Positions 14,988 to 23,148 of a DNA stretch of 64,000 nucleotides are shown one piece after another; position 1 is the first letter of the stretch; every line of letters begins with the position of its first letter. Origin of the DNA: Actinomyces respiraculi (lineage in GTDB: Bacteria; Actinomycetota; Actinomycetes; Actinomycetales; Actinomycetaceae); contig NZ_CP063989.1 in NCBI RefSeq assembly GCF_014595995.2, positions 434,001 through 498,000 on the forward strand. The letters are read 5' to 3'. The position numbers were made by a program, and so were the translations under genes. The notes under the pieces were generated by a model that was not told the origin of the DNA, made no database searches, and saw only the letters and a program-made list of their open reading frames with translations.

Positions 14988-16685
14988 ATGGTGAGCCTCG
15001 CCCTTATCGGTGTGCTCGGCGGCTTCATCACCGCCATCTCCCCGTGCATCCTCCCCGTGCTGCCCGTCATCCTCGTCGCAGGTGGCACTGGCGGCAGCGT
15101 CGGGAGCGTGATGACCCGCCAGGACGACGGCGAGGCCCCCGCACCACCCTCCCTGTCCCACCGCGCCCGCCCGTACCTCGTCGTCGGCGGCCTGGTGCTG
15201 TCCTTCACCTTCTTCACCCTCCTGGGCGCCACCATCCTCAGCGCCCTCCACCTGCCCCAGGACATCGTCCGCTGGGTCGGCATTGTGCTGCTGGCGCTCA
15301 TCGGCGTCGCCATGATCATGCCCCGCCTCATGGAGATCCTGGAGCGCCCCTTCGCCCGCTTCCAGCAGCTGGGGTCCGCTAACCCGGACAACGGCTTCCT
15401 CCTGGGCCTCGTGCTCGGCGCCGCCTACGTCCCCTGCGCCGGACCGGTGCTCGCAGCCGTCTCCGTCGCCGGGTCCACCGGCCGCATCGGCACCGACACT
15501 GTCGTCCTGGCCGTCTCCTTCGGCCTGGGCACGGCCGTGCCCCTGCTCGCCTTCGCCCTGGCAGGCCGCGGCGTCGCCGAGCGCGTGCGCGCCTTCCGCA
15601 CCCGCCAGCACGTCATCCGCGTGACCTCGGGTGTGCTCATGATCGCCCTGGCCCTCGGGCTGGCCTTCAACCTGCCCGCGGTCATCCAGCGCGCCCTGCC
15701 CGACTACACCGCCTCCGTGCAGGAGCAGCTCGACGAGGCGCTCAACGGCAACGACGTCCGTGGCTGCGTGCCGGGTGCTGACCGCCTGGCCGACTGCGGC
15801 CCCCTGCCCGAGGTGACGGGCGTGACCGCCTGGCTCAACACGCCCGACGAGCAGCCCCTGACTGAGGAGGAGCGCGCCGGCAAGGTCACGCTCATCGACT
15901 TTTACGCCTACTCCTGCATCAACTGCCAGCGCTCCGCCCCCGGCATCGAGCGCCTGTACGAGACCTACCGTGACGCGGGGCTGCAGGTCATCGGTGTGCA
16001 CTCGCCCGAGTACGCCTTCGAGCGCGACGTCAACAACGTCCGTGAGGGAACCAAGACCCTCGGCATCACCTACCCGGTCGCCGTCGACTCAGACCTGTCC
16101 ACCTGGTACTCCTTCGACAACCACTACTGGCCCGCCCACTACCTGGCCGACGCCCAGGGCACCCTGCGCCAGGTCTCCTACGGCGAGGGCCGCCAGGCCA
16201 CCCTCGAGCAGCTCATCCGCCAGCTCCTGATCGAAGCGGACCCGAATGTCACGCTCCCCGAGCCGATCTTCACCTCCGACGCCACGGGGCTGGAGGCGCG
16301 CACCCCGGAGACCTACCTTGGGGCCAACCGCGCCGAGCGCTTCGTCGGCGGTGAGCTGACCAAGGGCACGAACACCTACAGCCTCCCCCAGAGCCAGCCC
16401 ACGGACACCTTCTCGCTCGGGGGCACCTGGAACGTGACGGGCGAGTCCATCAGCCCCGAGGGCGGCGCCGGTCAGCTGCGCCTGTCCTGGCGCGGCAAGC
16501 AGGTCCAGCTTGTGGTCTCCGGCACGGGCATGCTGCGCTGGAGCGTCAACGGCGAGAAGCACGAGCAGATGGTCGACGGCGTGCCCAACGGCATCGTGCT
16601 GGTGGATGTGCCCGAGACCGCCGCCGGCGTGCTCGACATCGAGGTGGACGAGGGCCTGGAGCTGTACTCCTTCACCTTCGGGTGA
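14988..16685 (+). CDS. dipZ: DipZ-like CcdA/thioredoxin-domain membrane protein
   Basis: A 565-residue fusion with three parts. Residues about 1-235 form a CcdA/DsbD-type membrane domain with its paired cysteines in AISPCILPVLP (about residue 18) and YVPCAGPVL (about 148). Residues about 295-440 form an extracytoplasmic thioredoxin-like domain with CINC at about 310-313. The last 110 residues form a beta-sandwich ending in LDIEVDEGLELYSFTFG, as in mycobacterial DipZ. The family passes reducing power from the cytoplasm to envelope thiols. The ATG at 14988 follows GGAAAGGA. The neighbours are sigK and rskA; in Mycobacterium tuberculosis dipZ belongs to the SigK regulon, and a matching promoter is seen here. 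Confidence 0.9.
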   Translation: MVSLALIGVLGGFITAISPCILPVLPVILVAGGTGGSVGSVMTRQDDGEAPAPPSLSHRARPYLVVGGLVLSFTFFTLLGATILSALHLPQDIVRWVGIVLLALIGVAMIMPRLMEILERPFARFQQLGSANPDNGFLLGLVLGAAYVPCAGPVLAAVSVAGSTGRIGTDTVVLAVSFGLGTAVPLLAFALAGRGVAERVRAFRTRQHVIRVTSGVLMIALALGLAFNLPAVIQRALPDYTASVQEQLDEALNGNDVRGCVPGADRLADCGPLPEVTGVTAWLNTPDEQPLTEEERAGKVTLIDFYAYSCINCQRSAPGIERLYETYRDAGLQVIGVHSPEYAFERDVNNVREGTKTLGITYPVAVDSDLSTWYSFDNHYWPAHYLADAQGTLRQVSYGEGRQATLEQLIRQLLIEADPNVTLPEPIFTSDATGLEARTPETYLGANRAERFVGGELTKGTNTYSLPQSQPTDTFSLGGTWNVTGESISPEGGAGQLRLSWRGKQVQLVVSGTGMLRWSVNGEKHEQMVDGVPNGIVLVDVPETAAGVLDIEVDEGLELYSFTFG

Positions 16686-16713
16686 AGGAGTTGCGGGGCC
16701 GTACCATCCTCCT

Positions 16714-17352
16714 GTGGATCGTCATGAGGAGCTCGAGATCGACGCGGCACTGCTGGAGGCCGTCGCGATGCGGGACGAGGACGCCTTCGCGCGCCTGTAC
16801 GACCGCTGGGCCGGCAGGTTGCTCGCCCTCATCGTGCACGTCCTGGTGGACCCGGCCCAGAGCGAGGAGGTCCTGCAGGAGGTCATGCTGGAGATCTGGA
16901 ATGACGCCGACGGCTTCGACCGCGCCAGGGGCTCCGCCCGCGGATGGATGGCGGTACGGGCCAGACGACGCGCGGTGGACCGGGTGCGCCAGTCCCAGGC
17001 GGCGCGCGACCGCGAGCAGCGTTGGCACGCCGTCATGCCGGACGCGGACGTCACCGCCCAGCAGGTGGAGGACGTCGTCGAGGCCGAGGAGGTGCGCTCC
17101 GCACTCGCGAGAGTGGGGGAGCCGCACCGCTCGACCCTCCTGGCCGCCTACGTCGGTGGCCTCACACACGCGCAGATCGCACACCACACGGGTGTGCCGC
17201 TAGGAACGGTCAAGTCCCGGATTCGCGACGGCGTCGCCAAGCTCCGTCGGGAGATGGGACTGCTGGAGGAGCAGATGACGGGTGCCGGCACCGGCCGGCG
17301 GGGCCACGAGCCCCTGGCCCTCAGCCACGATCAGCAGGAGGTGGGACGATGA
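16714..17352 (+). CDS. sigK: ECF RNA polymerase sigma factor, SigK type
   Basis: A 212-residue ECF sigma factor. Region 2 is visible at about residues 15-90 (DEDAFARLYDRWAGRLLAL, SEEVLQEVMLEIWNDADGFD, GWMAVRARRRAVDRVR). Region 4 lies at about 130-190 (HRSTLLAAYVGGLTHAQIAHHTGVPLGTVKSRIRDGVAKLR). The start is GTG at 16714, 31 bp after dipZ; no clear Shine-Dalgarno site is present. The stop overlaps the rskA ATG (ATGA). The protein has no cysteine, unlike M. tuberculosis SigK, for which a disulfide has been proposed to sense redox state. The SigK subtype is inferred from similarity and from the dipZ and RskA neighbours. Confidence 0.9.
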   Translation: MDRHEELEIDAALLEAVAMRDEDAFARLYDRWAGRLLALIVHVLVDPAQSEEVLQEVMLEIWNDADGFDRARGSARGWMAVRARRRAVDRVRQSQAARDREQRWHAVMPDADVTAQQVEDVVEAEEVRSALARVGEPHRSTLLAAYVGGLTHAQIAHHTGVPLGTVKSRIRDGVAKLRREMGLLEEQMTGAGTGRRGHEPLALSHDQQEVGR

Positions 17353-18158
17353 CACGGGCAGGCGATGAGGCTGCCTACGTGCTGCCAGGCACGTGGGACG
17401 AGACCGACGGCGACGCCCAGCTGGACCCTGAGGCGCTGGGCGCGCTCATGGCGGCCCTGCGGCCCGTTGCCCCCTCGGCGGGGCTGAGGCAGGCCGTGCT
17501 CTCACAGGTGGCCTCCGCGGCCGCCGACGAGAGCGGGGCTGAGCAGGTCGGGCCTGAGGCTCAGGTCGGAACCGAGGAACGGGCCGACACGAGCGGGTCC
17601 TCAGCGGACGCCGTCGTCGTTCCACTGCGTCGCCGGGACCGTACCTCTGGCACGTGGTCCGGCTGGCGGCTGGCGGGTATGCGCGCAGCCGCAGTGGTCG
17701 CCCTCGTGGGCGTGGGAATCGGCGTCGGCCGTTGGAGCGCCATGGACTCGATGGCACCCACCGAGCACTTCGCCCACCTCAACCAGGCCCAGGACGTGCA
17801 GCGGGTGACCGACACGATGCCGGACGGGCACATCGCCACCCTCACATGGTCGCGGGACATGAGCATGACGGCGCTGGCGCTGCCGGAGGAGATGATGGCG
17901 ACCTCGCAGGGGCACAGCCTGCAGGTGTGGCTCGTCAAGGACGGCGTGACGACCTCGCTGGGCCTGTACGACCCCAGCGGCGGCAGGGGATTCACCTTCA
18001 TCGACCTCATGCCGCAGGAGGGCGAGAGGGTTGTCATCACCCAGGAGCCGGTGGGCGGCTCCTCGCAGCCGACCGGGGAGCCGCTGGTGACCTTCGACGT
18101 CAACGCCGACGGCACGACCACGCGCGCCACGCCGACGCCCTCGGGCTCCGAGGCCTGA
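17349..18158 (+). CDS. rskA: Anti-sigma-K factor
   Basis: A 269-residue, single-pass membrane anti-sigma factor. The N-terminal ~100 residues are cytoplasmic and would bind SigK. A helix at about residues 112-130 (RAAAVVALVGVGIGVGRW) crosses the membrane. The extracytoplasmic part contains the RskA-type segment MTALALPEEMMATSQGHSLQVWLVKDG and GLYDPSGGRGFTFIDL. In mycobacteria RskA is cut by regulated proteolysis to free SigK. Its start overlaps the sigK stop by four bases, so the two are translationally coupled. The last 33 bp of the gene region recur 1.18 kb downstream, beyond a DUF3800 gene. Confidence 0.88.
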   Translation: MTRAGDEAAYVLPGTWDETDGDAQLDPEALGALMAALRPVAPSAGLRQAVLSQVASAAADESGAEQVGPEAQVGTEERADTSGSSADAVVVPLRRRDRTSGTWSGWRLAGMRAAAVVALVGVGIGVGRWSAMDSMAPTEHFAHLNQAQDVQRVTDTMPDGHIATLTWSRDMSMTALALPEEMMATSQGHSLQVWLVKDGVTTSLGLYDPSGGRGFTFIDLMPQEGERVVITQEPVGGSSQPTGEPLVTFDVNADGTTTRATPTPSGSEA

Positions 18159-18159
18159 G
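18127..18159 (+). repeat. Direct repeat, copy 1 (3' end of rskA)
   Basis: These 33 bp cover the last codons and the stop of rskA. The same sequence with one difference recurs at 19309-19341, after the DUF3800 gene. The pair brackets a 1.15-kb insert. Confidence 0.85.
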
Positions 18160-18202
18160 GCCGTCCGAGGGGCGTGGCATCGCTCGACTGTGACGGGGAC
18201 GG

Positions 18203-18265
18203 CGTCAACACCGGTTGACGGGTAGTCTTCATCCCGCTACGGTGGCAGCGGTAGCTAGGGATGAA
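18203..18265. repeat. Two adjacent palindromes downstream of rskA
   Basis: CGTCAAC (18203-18209) pairs with GTTGACG (18214-18220) around four bases. Immediately after, 18228-18240 pairs with 18251-18265 over 13 bp with a 2-nt bulge. Both lie inside the insert just after the first direct repeat. A role as recombination or regulatory site is possible but unproven. Confidence 0.5.
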
Positions 18266-18290
18266 ACAGGTCCCCGAGCGCCGATTCGTG

Positions 18291-18317
18291 GGAGCCCCGC
18301 ACCTGGTGCGGGGTTCC
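18291..18317 (+). terminator. Hairpin before the DUF3800 gene
   Basis: GGAGCCCCGCACC (18291-18303) faces GGTGCGGGGTTCC (18305-18317), followed by TTC. It could terminate sigK-rskA readthrough. Its core resembles the stronger hairpin at 19477-19511. Confidence 0.5.
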
Positions 18318-18354
18318 TTCGTATACGTGCGCGCACTGTCCCCCGAGGAGAACC

Positions 18355-19257
18355 GTGCTGCTGGCATACATCGACGAGATTGGTGAGACTGGGGCCTTCG
18401 TGTCCCATGAGCACCTGAGGTTTCACACGAGCGCAGCCTTCGGTTATGCAGGCTTCATTATCCCGGAGGAGGCAGTGCGAGGGCTTGGCGCACGATTCGC
18501 CAGGGAGAAGAGAAATCTGTTCGCTGCTGAATTGGCAGATGTTGAGCACCCGGGACGGTGGGAGCGTAAGGGTGCGAGCATCTTTCAGCCGACGACTCCT
18601 GACCGATACCCCCAACAGCTGCGGGTCTTCAACGCGCTCGTCGGCTATTTGCGTAGCAAAGAAGGATTTCTCTTCTACTACGCCGATGAGAAGCCCCTCG
18701 GTACGGCCAAGCAGACTCGTCTGGACCCTGCGGTGCGTGAGGCGCAGGCGATGGAGGAGTGTCTCAACCGTCTTGCCCGACATGCCGATACCCGCAGACA
18801 GAACATTCTCGTGATGATCGATCAGATCAATGAGAAGACACGCGCGGACCGGCTGCCAAAGATGTATGGGCACATCCTCGGTCGGGCGAGCGAACACCGC
18901 GAGATGCGCCGTATCGTCGAGCCTCCCATGCACATCGACTCTGAGCTGAGCTCCGGCATCCAACTCGCTGACTGGGTAGCTGCCTGCGTCACGCGCGCCA
19001 TCGACTACCAGCTGGTCAGGACTTCCCGGCACCAATGGATTGTGGAGACGCCACTGCTGACGACTCTTCAAGGGGCGTTCACGTACGAATCGAAGGCGCA
19101 CCTTCATCAACGAGCGGTGGATGACATCGTGCACTCCGACGTTTTCAAGCGGAAGCGACCTCTCTATCCGGTGCCGATAGGCCAGCATCTGGGTGCCTCT
19201 ATCGATCCCGACGTCGCGCGCAAGATGCGAGGTATTGCTGAAAGTCGCAGGAACTGA
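18355..19257 (+). CDS. DUF3800 domain-containing protein
   Basis: A 300-residue soluble protein starting at GTG 18355 behind GAGGAG. The N-terminal YIDEIGETG corresponds to the YIDESGD start of DUF3800 proteins. The family has an RNase H-like look, with acidic residues at conserved points: here DE near residue 6, DQIN near 160 and the IQLADWVAACVTRA helix near 200. DUF3800 genes are often found alone in variable regions and sometimes near defence or mobile genes; the biochemical role is not known. Base use is more mixed than in flanking genes. The gene lies between two copies of the rskA 3' end, which points to insertion or duplication at this site. Confidence 0.8.
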   Translation: MLLAYIDEIGETGAFVSHEHLRFHTSAAFGYAGFIIPEEAVRGLGARFAREKRNLFAAELADVEHPGRWERKGASIFQPTTPDRYPQQLRVFNALVGYLRSKEGFLFYYADEKPLGTAKQTRLDPAVREAQAMEECLNRLARHADTRRQNILVMIDQINEKTRADRLPKMYGHILGRASEHREMRRIVEPPMHIDSELSSGIQLADWVAACVTRAIDYQLVRTSRHQWIVETPLLTTLQGAFTYESKAHLHQRAVDDIVHSDVFKRKRPLYPVPIGQHLGASIDPDVARKMRGIAESRRN

Positions 19258-19308
19258 CCTTCTCGTTGACTTGATGGGGTCCAATCAGCACGATCGCACG
19301 CCAATCAG

Positions 19309-19341
19309 ACGCCGACGCCCTCGGGCTCGGAGGCCTGAGGC
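19309..19341 (+). repeat. Direct repeat, copy 2 (rskA 3' end)
   Basis: It matches 18127-18159 at 32 of 33 bases, including the Ser-Gly-Ser-Glu-Ala-stop codons of rskA, but without an rskA gene in front. It marks the right boundary of the DUF3800 insert. Confidence 0.85.
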
Positions 19342-19476
19342 AGACCGCTGCCGCGCCATTGCTCATCCCCGACTCCTGCCGCGTGAGTGTGCCTAGCACG
19401 GAACCACTCGGTGCCATCACAACGAAAAATCCCCCTCACGACGCCCAGGACGAAACAAAGCCAGGAGTCAGTTCAT

Positions 19477-19511
19477 ACGTTGGGCCCCGCACTCAGTGCG
19501 GGGCCCAACGT
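19477..19511 (-). terminator. galK operon terminator, 16-bp perfect stem
   Basis: Arms 19477-19492 and 19496-19511 pair perfectly around TCA, 18 bp past the galK stop on the minus strand. The 19342-19476 stretch between the direct repeat and this hairpin holds no gene I can support. Confidence 0.8.
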
Positions 19512-19529
19512 GCGCTGTGCGTGGACTGC

Positions 19530-20777
19530 TCAGGCCAGGCGCTCGGCGCTCGCGCCCGGTCGCGTGACGATGGTTGAGGCCCTGGCCCCGGCCTCGGGGA
19601 AGACGGCGCGGTAGCGCTCGAGCCACTCGACGGCGAAGGCATCGGCGTCCCCACGCGGCACGATGGCGTAGGTCGAGCCTCCCCAGCCCGCCCCGAAGGC
19701 CGAGGCGCCCAGCGCCCCCATCTGACGGGCCACAGACACCAGAGTGTCCGTCTGTGGGACCTGGTTGAGCAGGTGGGAGCCGGCCAGCGCGTGCGAGCGC
19801 TCGAGCACCTCGCCCACCGCGGTGTCGCCGGCCGCGATGGCCGCCGCCCCCGCGGGCACGAGCACCAGGGACTCCTGGAGGAACTGCTCGACGCGGCGCC
19901 GCTCGTAGCCCGGCTCCGTCAGCGACAGCAGCGCCCCCAGTGCCGGGTCAGCGGCGGCCTCCTCGCCCGTCGCCTCACCGATGAGGCTGGCCACCGCCTG
20001 AGCCAGGAACTCGTCCGAGCGGCCCGTCGTCCCGTTCCACCGCGCCAGCACGCTGCGCAGCGTGAGCGGTCCCCGGTTGTAGTCCGCCAGGGCGGTCCCC
20101 GTCTTCTCCGCCGCGACGCCGCTGACGCCGACGACGAAGGCCCAGTCCCCGGGGAAGGACACGGCTGTCAGGACCTCCATGGGGGCGAAACGGGCCAGCA
20201 GGAGCGTGTCGGGCGCACCGCAGAGCATACCCGTGTGGTCCTCGCTGCCGCCCTGCGTGCCCACGCCCTCGGCACCCAGGAGCTCGCGCCACGGGCGGCC
20301 GGCCTCGACACCGGCGAGGTAGCCCGCCGTCGCCAGGCGGTCCGGGACGTTGCGCGTCCACAGGTCGGAGGCGGTCCAGCCGTTGAGGTCCGCCAGGGCC
20401 AGCGCGCTGGCGCACACGAGGGCCGAGGACGAGCTCATCCCCGAGGCCGGGGGCAGGTCCGAGGTGATCGTCAGGTGCGCGGCCACCGGCTCGCACAGGC
20501 AGGAGAAGTTCTGTGCCAGCCGGTCCAGGACCGTCTGCAGGTAGCGGCCCCAGTGCCCGCCGGGCAGGGCCGGGTCGGTGCCGACCGACAGGGAGACGGG
20601 CTCACCGCCCGCCGTCGTCGTCGCCGTCAGAGAGCCGACCGGGCCGTCCACCACCTCGGCGGTGGCGGTGATGCCGCGGTCGACGGCGCCCACGAGCACC
20701 CGCCCGCCGGCGTAGTCGGTGTGCTTGCCCAGGACCTCGATGCGTCCGGGCACTCGCCAGGTGACGGGTGCGCTCAC
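19530..20777 (-). CDS. galK: Galactokinase (GHMP kinase family)
   Basis: A 415-residue GHMP kinase. The galactokinase N-terminal signature is present as GRIEVLGKHTDYAGG (about residue 11), with Lys where most GalK proteins have Glu (GEHTDY). The ATP-binding loop is LPPASGMSSSSAL (about residue 110), and the C-terminal GHMP segment is GASAFGAGWGGSTYAIV (about 367). The reaction is probably ATP-dependent phosphorylation of galactose or a related sugar at C1. The GTG start overlaps the stop of the nucleotidyltransferase gene, so it is the last gene of the operon. The atypical signature leaves some doubt about the exact sugar. Confidence 0.85.
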   Translation of the reverse strand: MSAPVTWRVPGRIEVLGKHTDYAGGRVLVGAVDRGITATAEVVDGPVGSLTATTTAGGEPVSLSVGTDPALPGGHWGRYLQTVLDRLAQNFSCLCEPVAAHLTITSDLPPASGMSSSSALVCASALALADLNGWTASDLWTRNVPDRLATAGYLAGVEAGRPWRELLGAEGVGTQGGSEDHTGMLCGAPDTLLLARFAPMEVLTAVSFPGDWAFVVGVSGVAAEKTGTALADYNRGPLTLRSVLARWNGTTGRSDEFLAQAVASLIGEATGEEAAADPALGALLSLTEPGYERRRVEQFLQESLVLVPAGAAAIAAGDTAVGEVLERSHALAGSHLLNQVPQTDTLVSVARQMGALGASAFGAGWGGSTYAIVPRGDADAFAVEWLERYRAVFPEAGARASTIVTRPGASAERLA

Positions 20778-21601
20778 AGCACGACCGCCGTCCCGGCCAG
20801 GCGGGCCTCGACATCCGCGACGTCCTCGCGGCGCGACAGGTCCAGCACGGCGCCCTCGGTGGGCACGACGACGACCGGCCCGGGCAGGGCCCGCACGGCG
20901 TCGACGATCTCGTACTCGCCACGCGCGGAGGGACTGATCGAGCGGCAGGCGTCGAAGATCTCGGGGGTGAAGCCGAAGCAGTTCATCGACAGCAGGGCGT
21001 GCTCGCCCGCGGCCTCGACCACCTCGGGGGCGGGCTTTTCAATGATGTCGGTGAGCACGCCGTCGGCGGCCTCAACCAGGGCGAAGGCGGCTACGCGCTC
21101 GGCGGGGATGTTGGAGCCGGCGACCAGGGCGGCGCGGTCGAAGCCCAGCAGCGCGTTGCCGCCACGCTCGGCCAGGTCGCGCATGCCCTCGACGGGGTAG
21201 TAATTGTCCCCGTTGACCATGAGGAAGGGCTCGTCGCCGATGACCTCGGCGGCGGACAGGACGGCGTCGGCCGTGCCCCGGGGCTCGACCTGGACCGCGA
21301 ACTCCACGCGGATGCGGCTCAGGCCCAGCGAGTCGATGTGGGCGGCGAAGTCATCGTGCTCGGGTCCGACGACGAGGACGACCCGCTCGATGCCGGCGTC
21401 GGCCAGGGCGCTCATGGAGTAGTCGATGAGGCGGTGCTCGCCGATGGGCATGAGGGCCTTGTAGCCGACGGCGGCGGCGGCGGCCTGGGCGGCCGTCATG
21501 CCCGAGGCGTCGGAGGCGGCGCGCATGCGCGTGCCGAGCCCGCGGGCGAGAACCAGGGCGGTGCGGGTGCGAGCGGGGGCCGGGGTGGTGTTGTCAGTCA
21601 T
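20774..21601 (-). CDS. Sugar-1-phosphate nucleotidyltransferase
   Basis: A 275-residue NTP-transferase-fold protein. The N-terminal nucleotide loop reads LARGLGTRM near residue 18, where most relatives have LAGGxGTRL. Further family features are KALMPIGEHRLIDYSM, the metal-binding FLMVNGDNYYPVEG (about 149) and a C-terminal segment ending GEYEIVDAVRAL. Such enzymes join a sugar 1-phosphate to UTP, dTTP or another NTP. Position between a galactokinase and a phosphohexomutase suggests activation of galactose- or glucose-1-phosphate. It starts at ATG 21601, 4 bp after the mutase gene. Nucleotide and sugar specificity are not readable. Confidence 0.8.
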   Translation of the reverse strand: MTDNTTPAPARTRTALVLARGLGTRMRAASDASGMTAAQAAAAAVGYKALMPIGEHRLIDYSMSALADAGIERVVLVVGPEHDDFAAHIDSLGLSRIRVEFAVQVEPRGTADAVLSAAEVIGDEPFLMVNGDNYYPVEGMRDLAERGGNALLGFDRAALVAGSNIPAERVAAFALVEAADGVLTDIIEKPAPEVVEAAGEHALLSMNCFGFTPEIFDACRSISPSARGEYEIVDAVRALPGPVVVVPTEGAVLDLSRREDVADVEARLAGTAVVL

Positions 21602-21605
21602 GTCC

Positions 21606-23045
21606 TCAGTCCAGTGCGTAGTAGGTGGCGATGGTGTCGGCGACGGCCCGGGCCTCGTCGTGGGTGGGCATCTCGCAGAAGACGCGCAGCAGGGGCTCGG
21701 TGCCGGAGAAGCGGATGGTGGTCCAGCCTCCGTTCGTGAAGTACACCTTGCAGCCGTCGTCCCAGGTGATCTTCTCAGTCTCCTGCCCCAGGGCGGCGAA
21801 GTCCGGCAGGTCGTGGGCCTCGAAGATCCGCGAGGTGAGATCGCTGCGGCGCTCGGCGGTGAAGCCGTAGGCGCCCTCGACCATGACGAGCTCGCCGTAG
21901 CGCTCGACCAGGTCGGCGTAGAGCTCGGAGAGCTTCGTGCCGGAGGCGGCGACGGCCTCGACCAGGAGGCTGCCGGCGTAGACGCCGTCCTTACCGGCGA
22001 TGTGGCCGCGCACGGTGAGACCGCCGGAGGACTCGCCGCCGATGACGGCGTCGGTCTCGGCCATCTTGGCGCTGATCCACTTGAAGCCCACGGGCACCTC
22101 GTAGCAGACCTGGCCGTGGGCCTGGGCGACGCGGTCCAGCAGGTGCGTGGTGGACATGTTGCGCACGGCGGGACCGGACCAGCCCTTGCGGGTGAGCAGG
22201 TAGTCGTAGAGCAGGACGAGCACCTGGTTGGGGGTGAGGTAGTGGCCCTTGTCGTCGATGATGCCCAGGCGGTCGGCGTCGCCGTCGGTCGCGATGCCCA
22301 GGTCCGCGCCGGACTCGAGGACGGCGTGGCGCAGGGCGGTGACGGTGCCCTCGGTGGGGGAGGGCATGCGACCGCCGAAGAGGGGGTCGTGGCGGTCGTG
22401 GATGACGGAGACCTGGCAGCGGGCGGTCAGGAGGATGGTCTGCAGGCTCGTCTCGGAGACGCCGAACATGGGGTCGAGGACGATGCGCATGTGTGCGTGG
22501 CGGATCGTGTCGATGTCGAGCTTGTCGATGATGGCGTCGAGGTACCAGTTGAGGGATTTCTGGATGGTGACGAGCTCGCTGGTGCGGGCGACGTGGGGCT
22601 CGACGGAGCGGACATCGGCGTCGGTCAGGGTGGCGACGTGGGCGGTGAGCTCGTCGGTGACATCGACGTCGGCGTCGCGCCCGCCGGGTAGGAAGATCTT
22701 GATGCCGTTGTAGAGGGCCGGGTTGTGGGAGGCGGTGACGGCGATCCCGTAGGCGGCGTCGAGGTTGCGCACGGTCCACATGGTGGTGGGCGTGGGGGAG
22801 GGGCGGTCGATGATGGTCACGGGCACGCCGTTGGCGACAAGTACCTCAACAGCCCACCAGGCGGCGGTGTCGGACAGGAAACGACGGTCGTAGCCGATGA
22901 CGACGCGCCCGGGCCTCCCGTCGGGGCGGAAGGCCGCCTCTTCGTTGATGCGGTCGGCGAGGCCCTGCACGAGGAGGCGGACATTGGCCTTGGTGAACTC
23001 GTCTCCGATGATGGCTCGCCAGCCGCCGGTGCCGAACTTGATCAT
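21606..23045 (-). CDS. Phosphoglucomutase/phosphomannomutase family protein
   Basis: A 479-residue alpha-D-phosphohexomutase. All four domains are visible: the N-terminal FGTGGWRAIIGDEF, the phosphoserine loop TASHNPALYNGIKIF (about residue 100), the metal loop ATDGDADRLGI (about 243), the sugar loop GGESSGGLTVRG (about 336) and the C-terminal phosphate loop RFSGTEPLLRVF (about 450). It interconverts hexose 1- and 6-phosphates. The ATG at 23045 is preceded by GAGAAAGG. The next gene begins 4 bp after its stop. It probably supplies or drains the sugar-1-phosphate handled by the other two enzymes of the operon. Confidence 0.9.
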   Translation of the reverse strand: MIKFGTGGWRAIIGDEFTKANVRLLVQGLADRINEEAAFRPDGRPGRVVIGYDRRFLSDTAAWWAVEVLVANGVPVTIIDRPSPTPTTMWTVRNLDAAYGIAVTASHNPALYNGIKIFLPGGRDADVDVTDELTAHVATLTDADVRSVEPHVARTSELVTIQKSLNWYLDAIIDKLDIDTIRHAHMRIVLDPMFGVSETSLQTILLTARCQVSVIHDRHDPLFGGRMPSPTEGTVTALRHAVLESGADLGIATDGDADRLGIIDDKGHYLTPNQVLVLLYDYLLTRKGWSGPAVRNMSTTHLLDRVAQAHGQVCYEVPVGFKWISAKMAETDAVIGGESSGGLTVRGHIAGKDGVYAGSLLVEAVAASGTKLSELYADLVERYGELVMVEGAYGFTAERRSDLTSRIFEAHDLPDFAALGQETEKITWDDGCKVYFTNGGWTTIRFSGTEPLLRVFCEMPTHDEARAVADTIATYYALD

Positions 23046-23148
23046 GAGAATGCCTTTCTCGTCAGCCGCGCAGGCTTGTGCGGGTCTCGTCGTTGAGTGC
23101 CGTTGTGCTCGGGCGTCCCCACACCGAATACTTCGGACTTCGAACAAA
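23046..23148 (-). promoter_or_regulatory. Possible internal promoter region before the mutase
   Basis: The 103-bp gap contains CCGAA-N3-TTCGG (23125-23137) next to TTCGAACAAACT, an AT-richer patch unlike its surroundings. It could be an operator for the ROK regulator encoded just upstream. No clear -10/-35 pair is visible. Confidence 0.3.

Noticed and set aside
18215..18418. Small gene between rskA and the DUF3800 gene
   Set aside because: The frame runs through three hairpins and overlaps the DUF3800 start; it has no ribosome-binding site.
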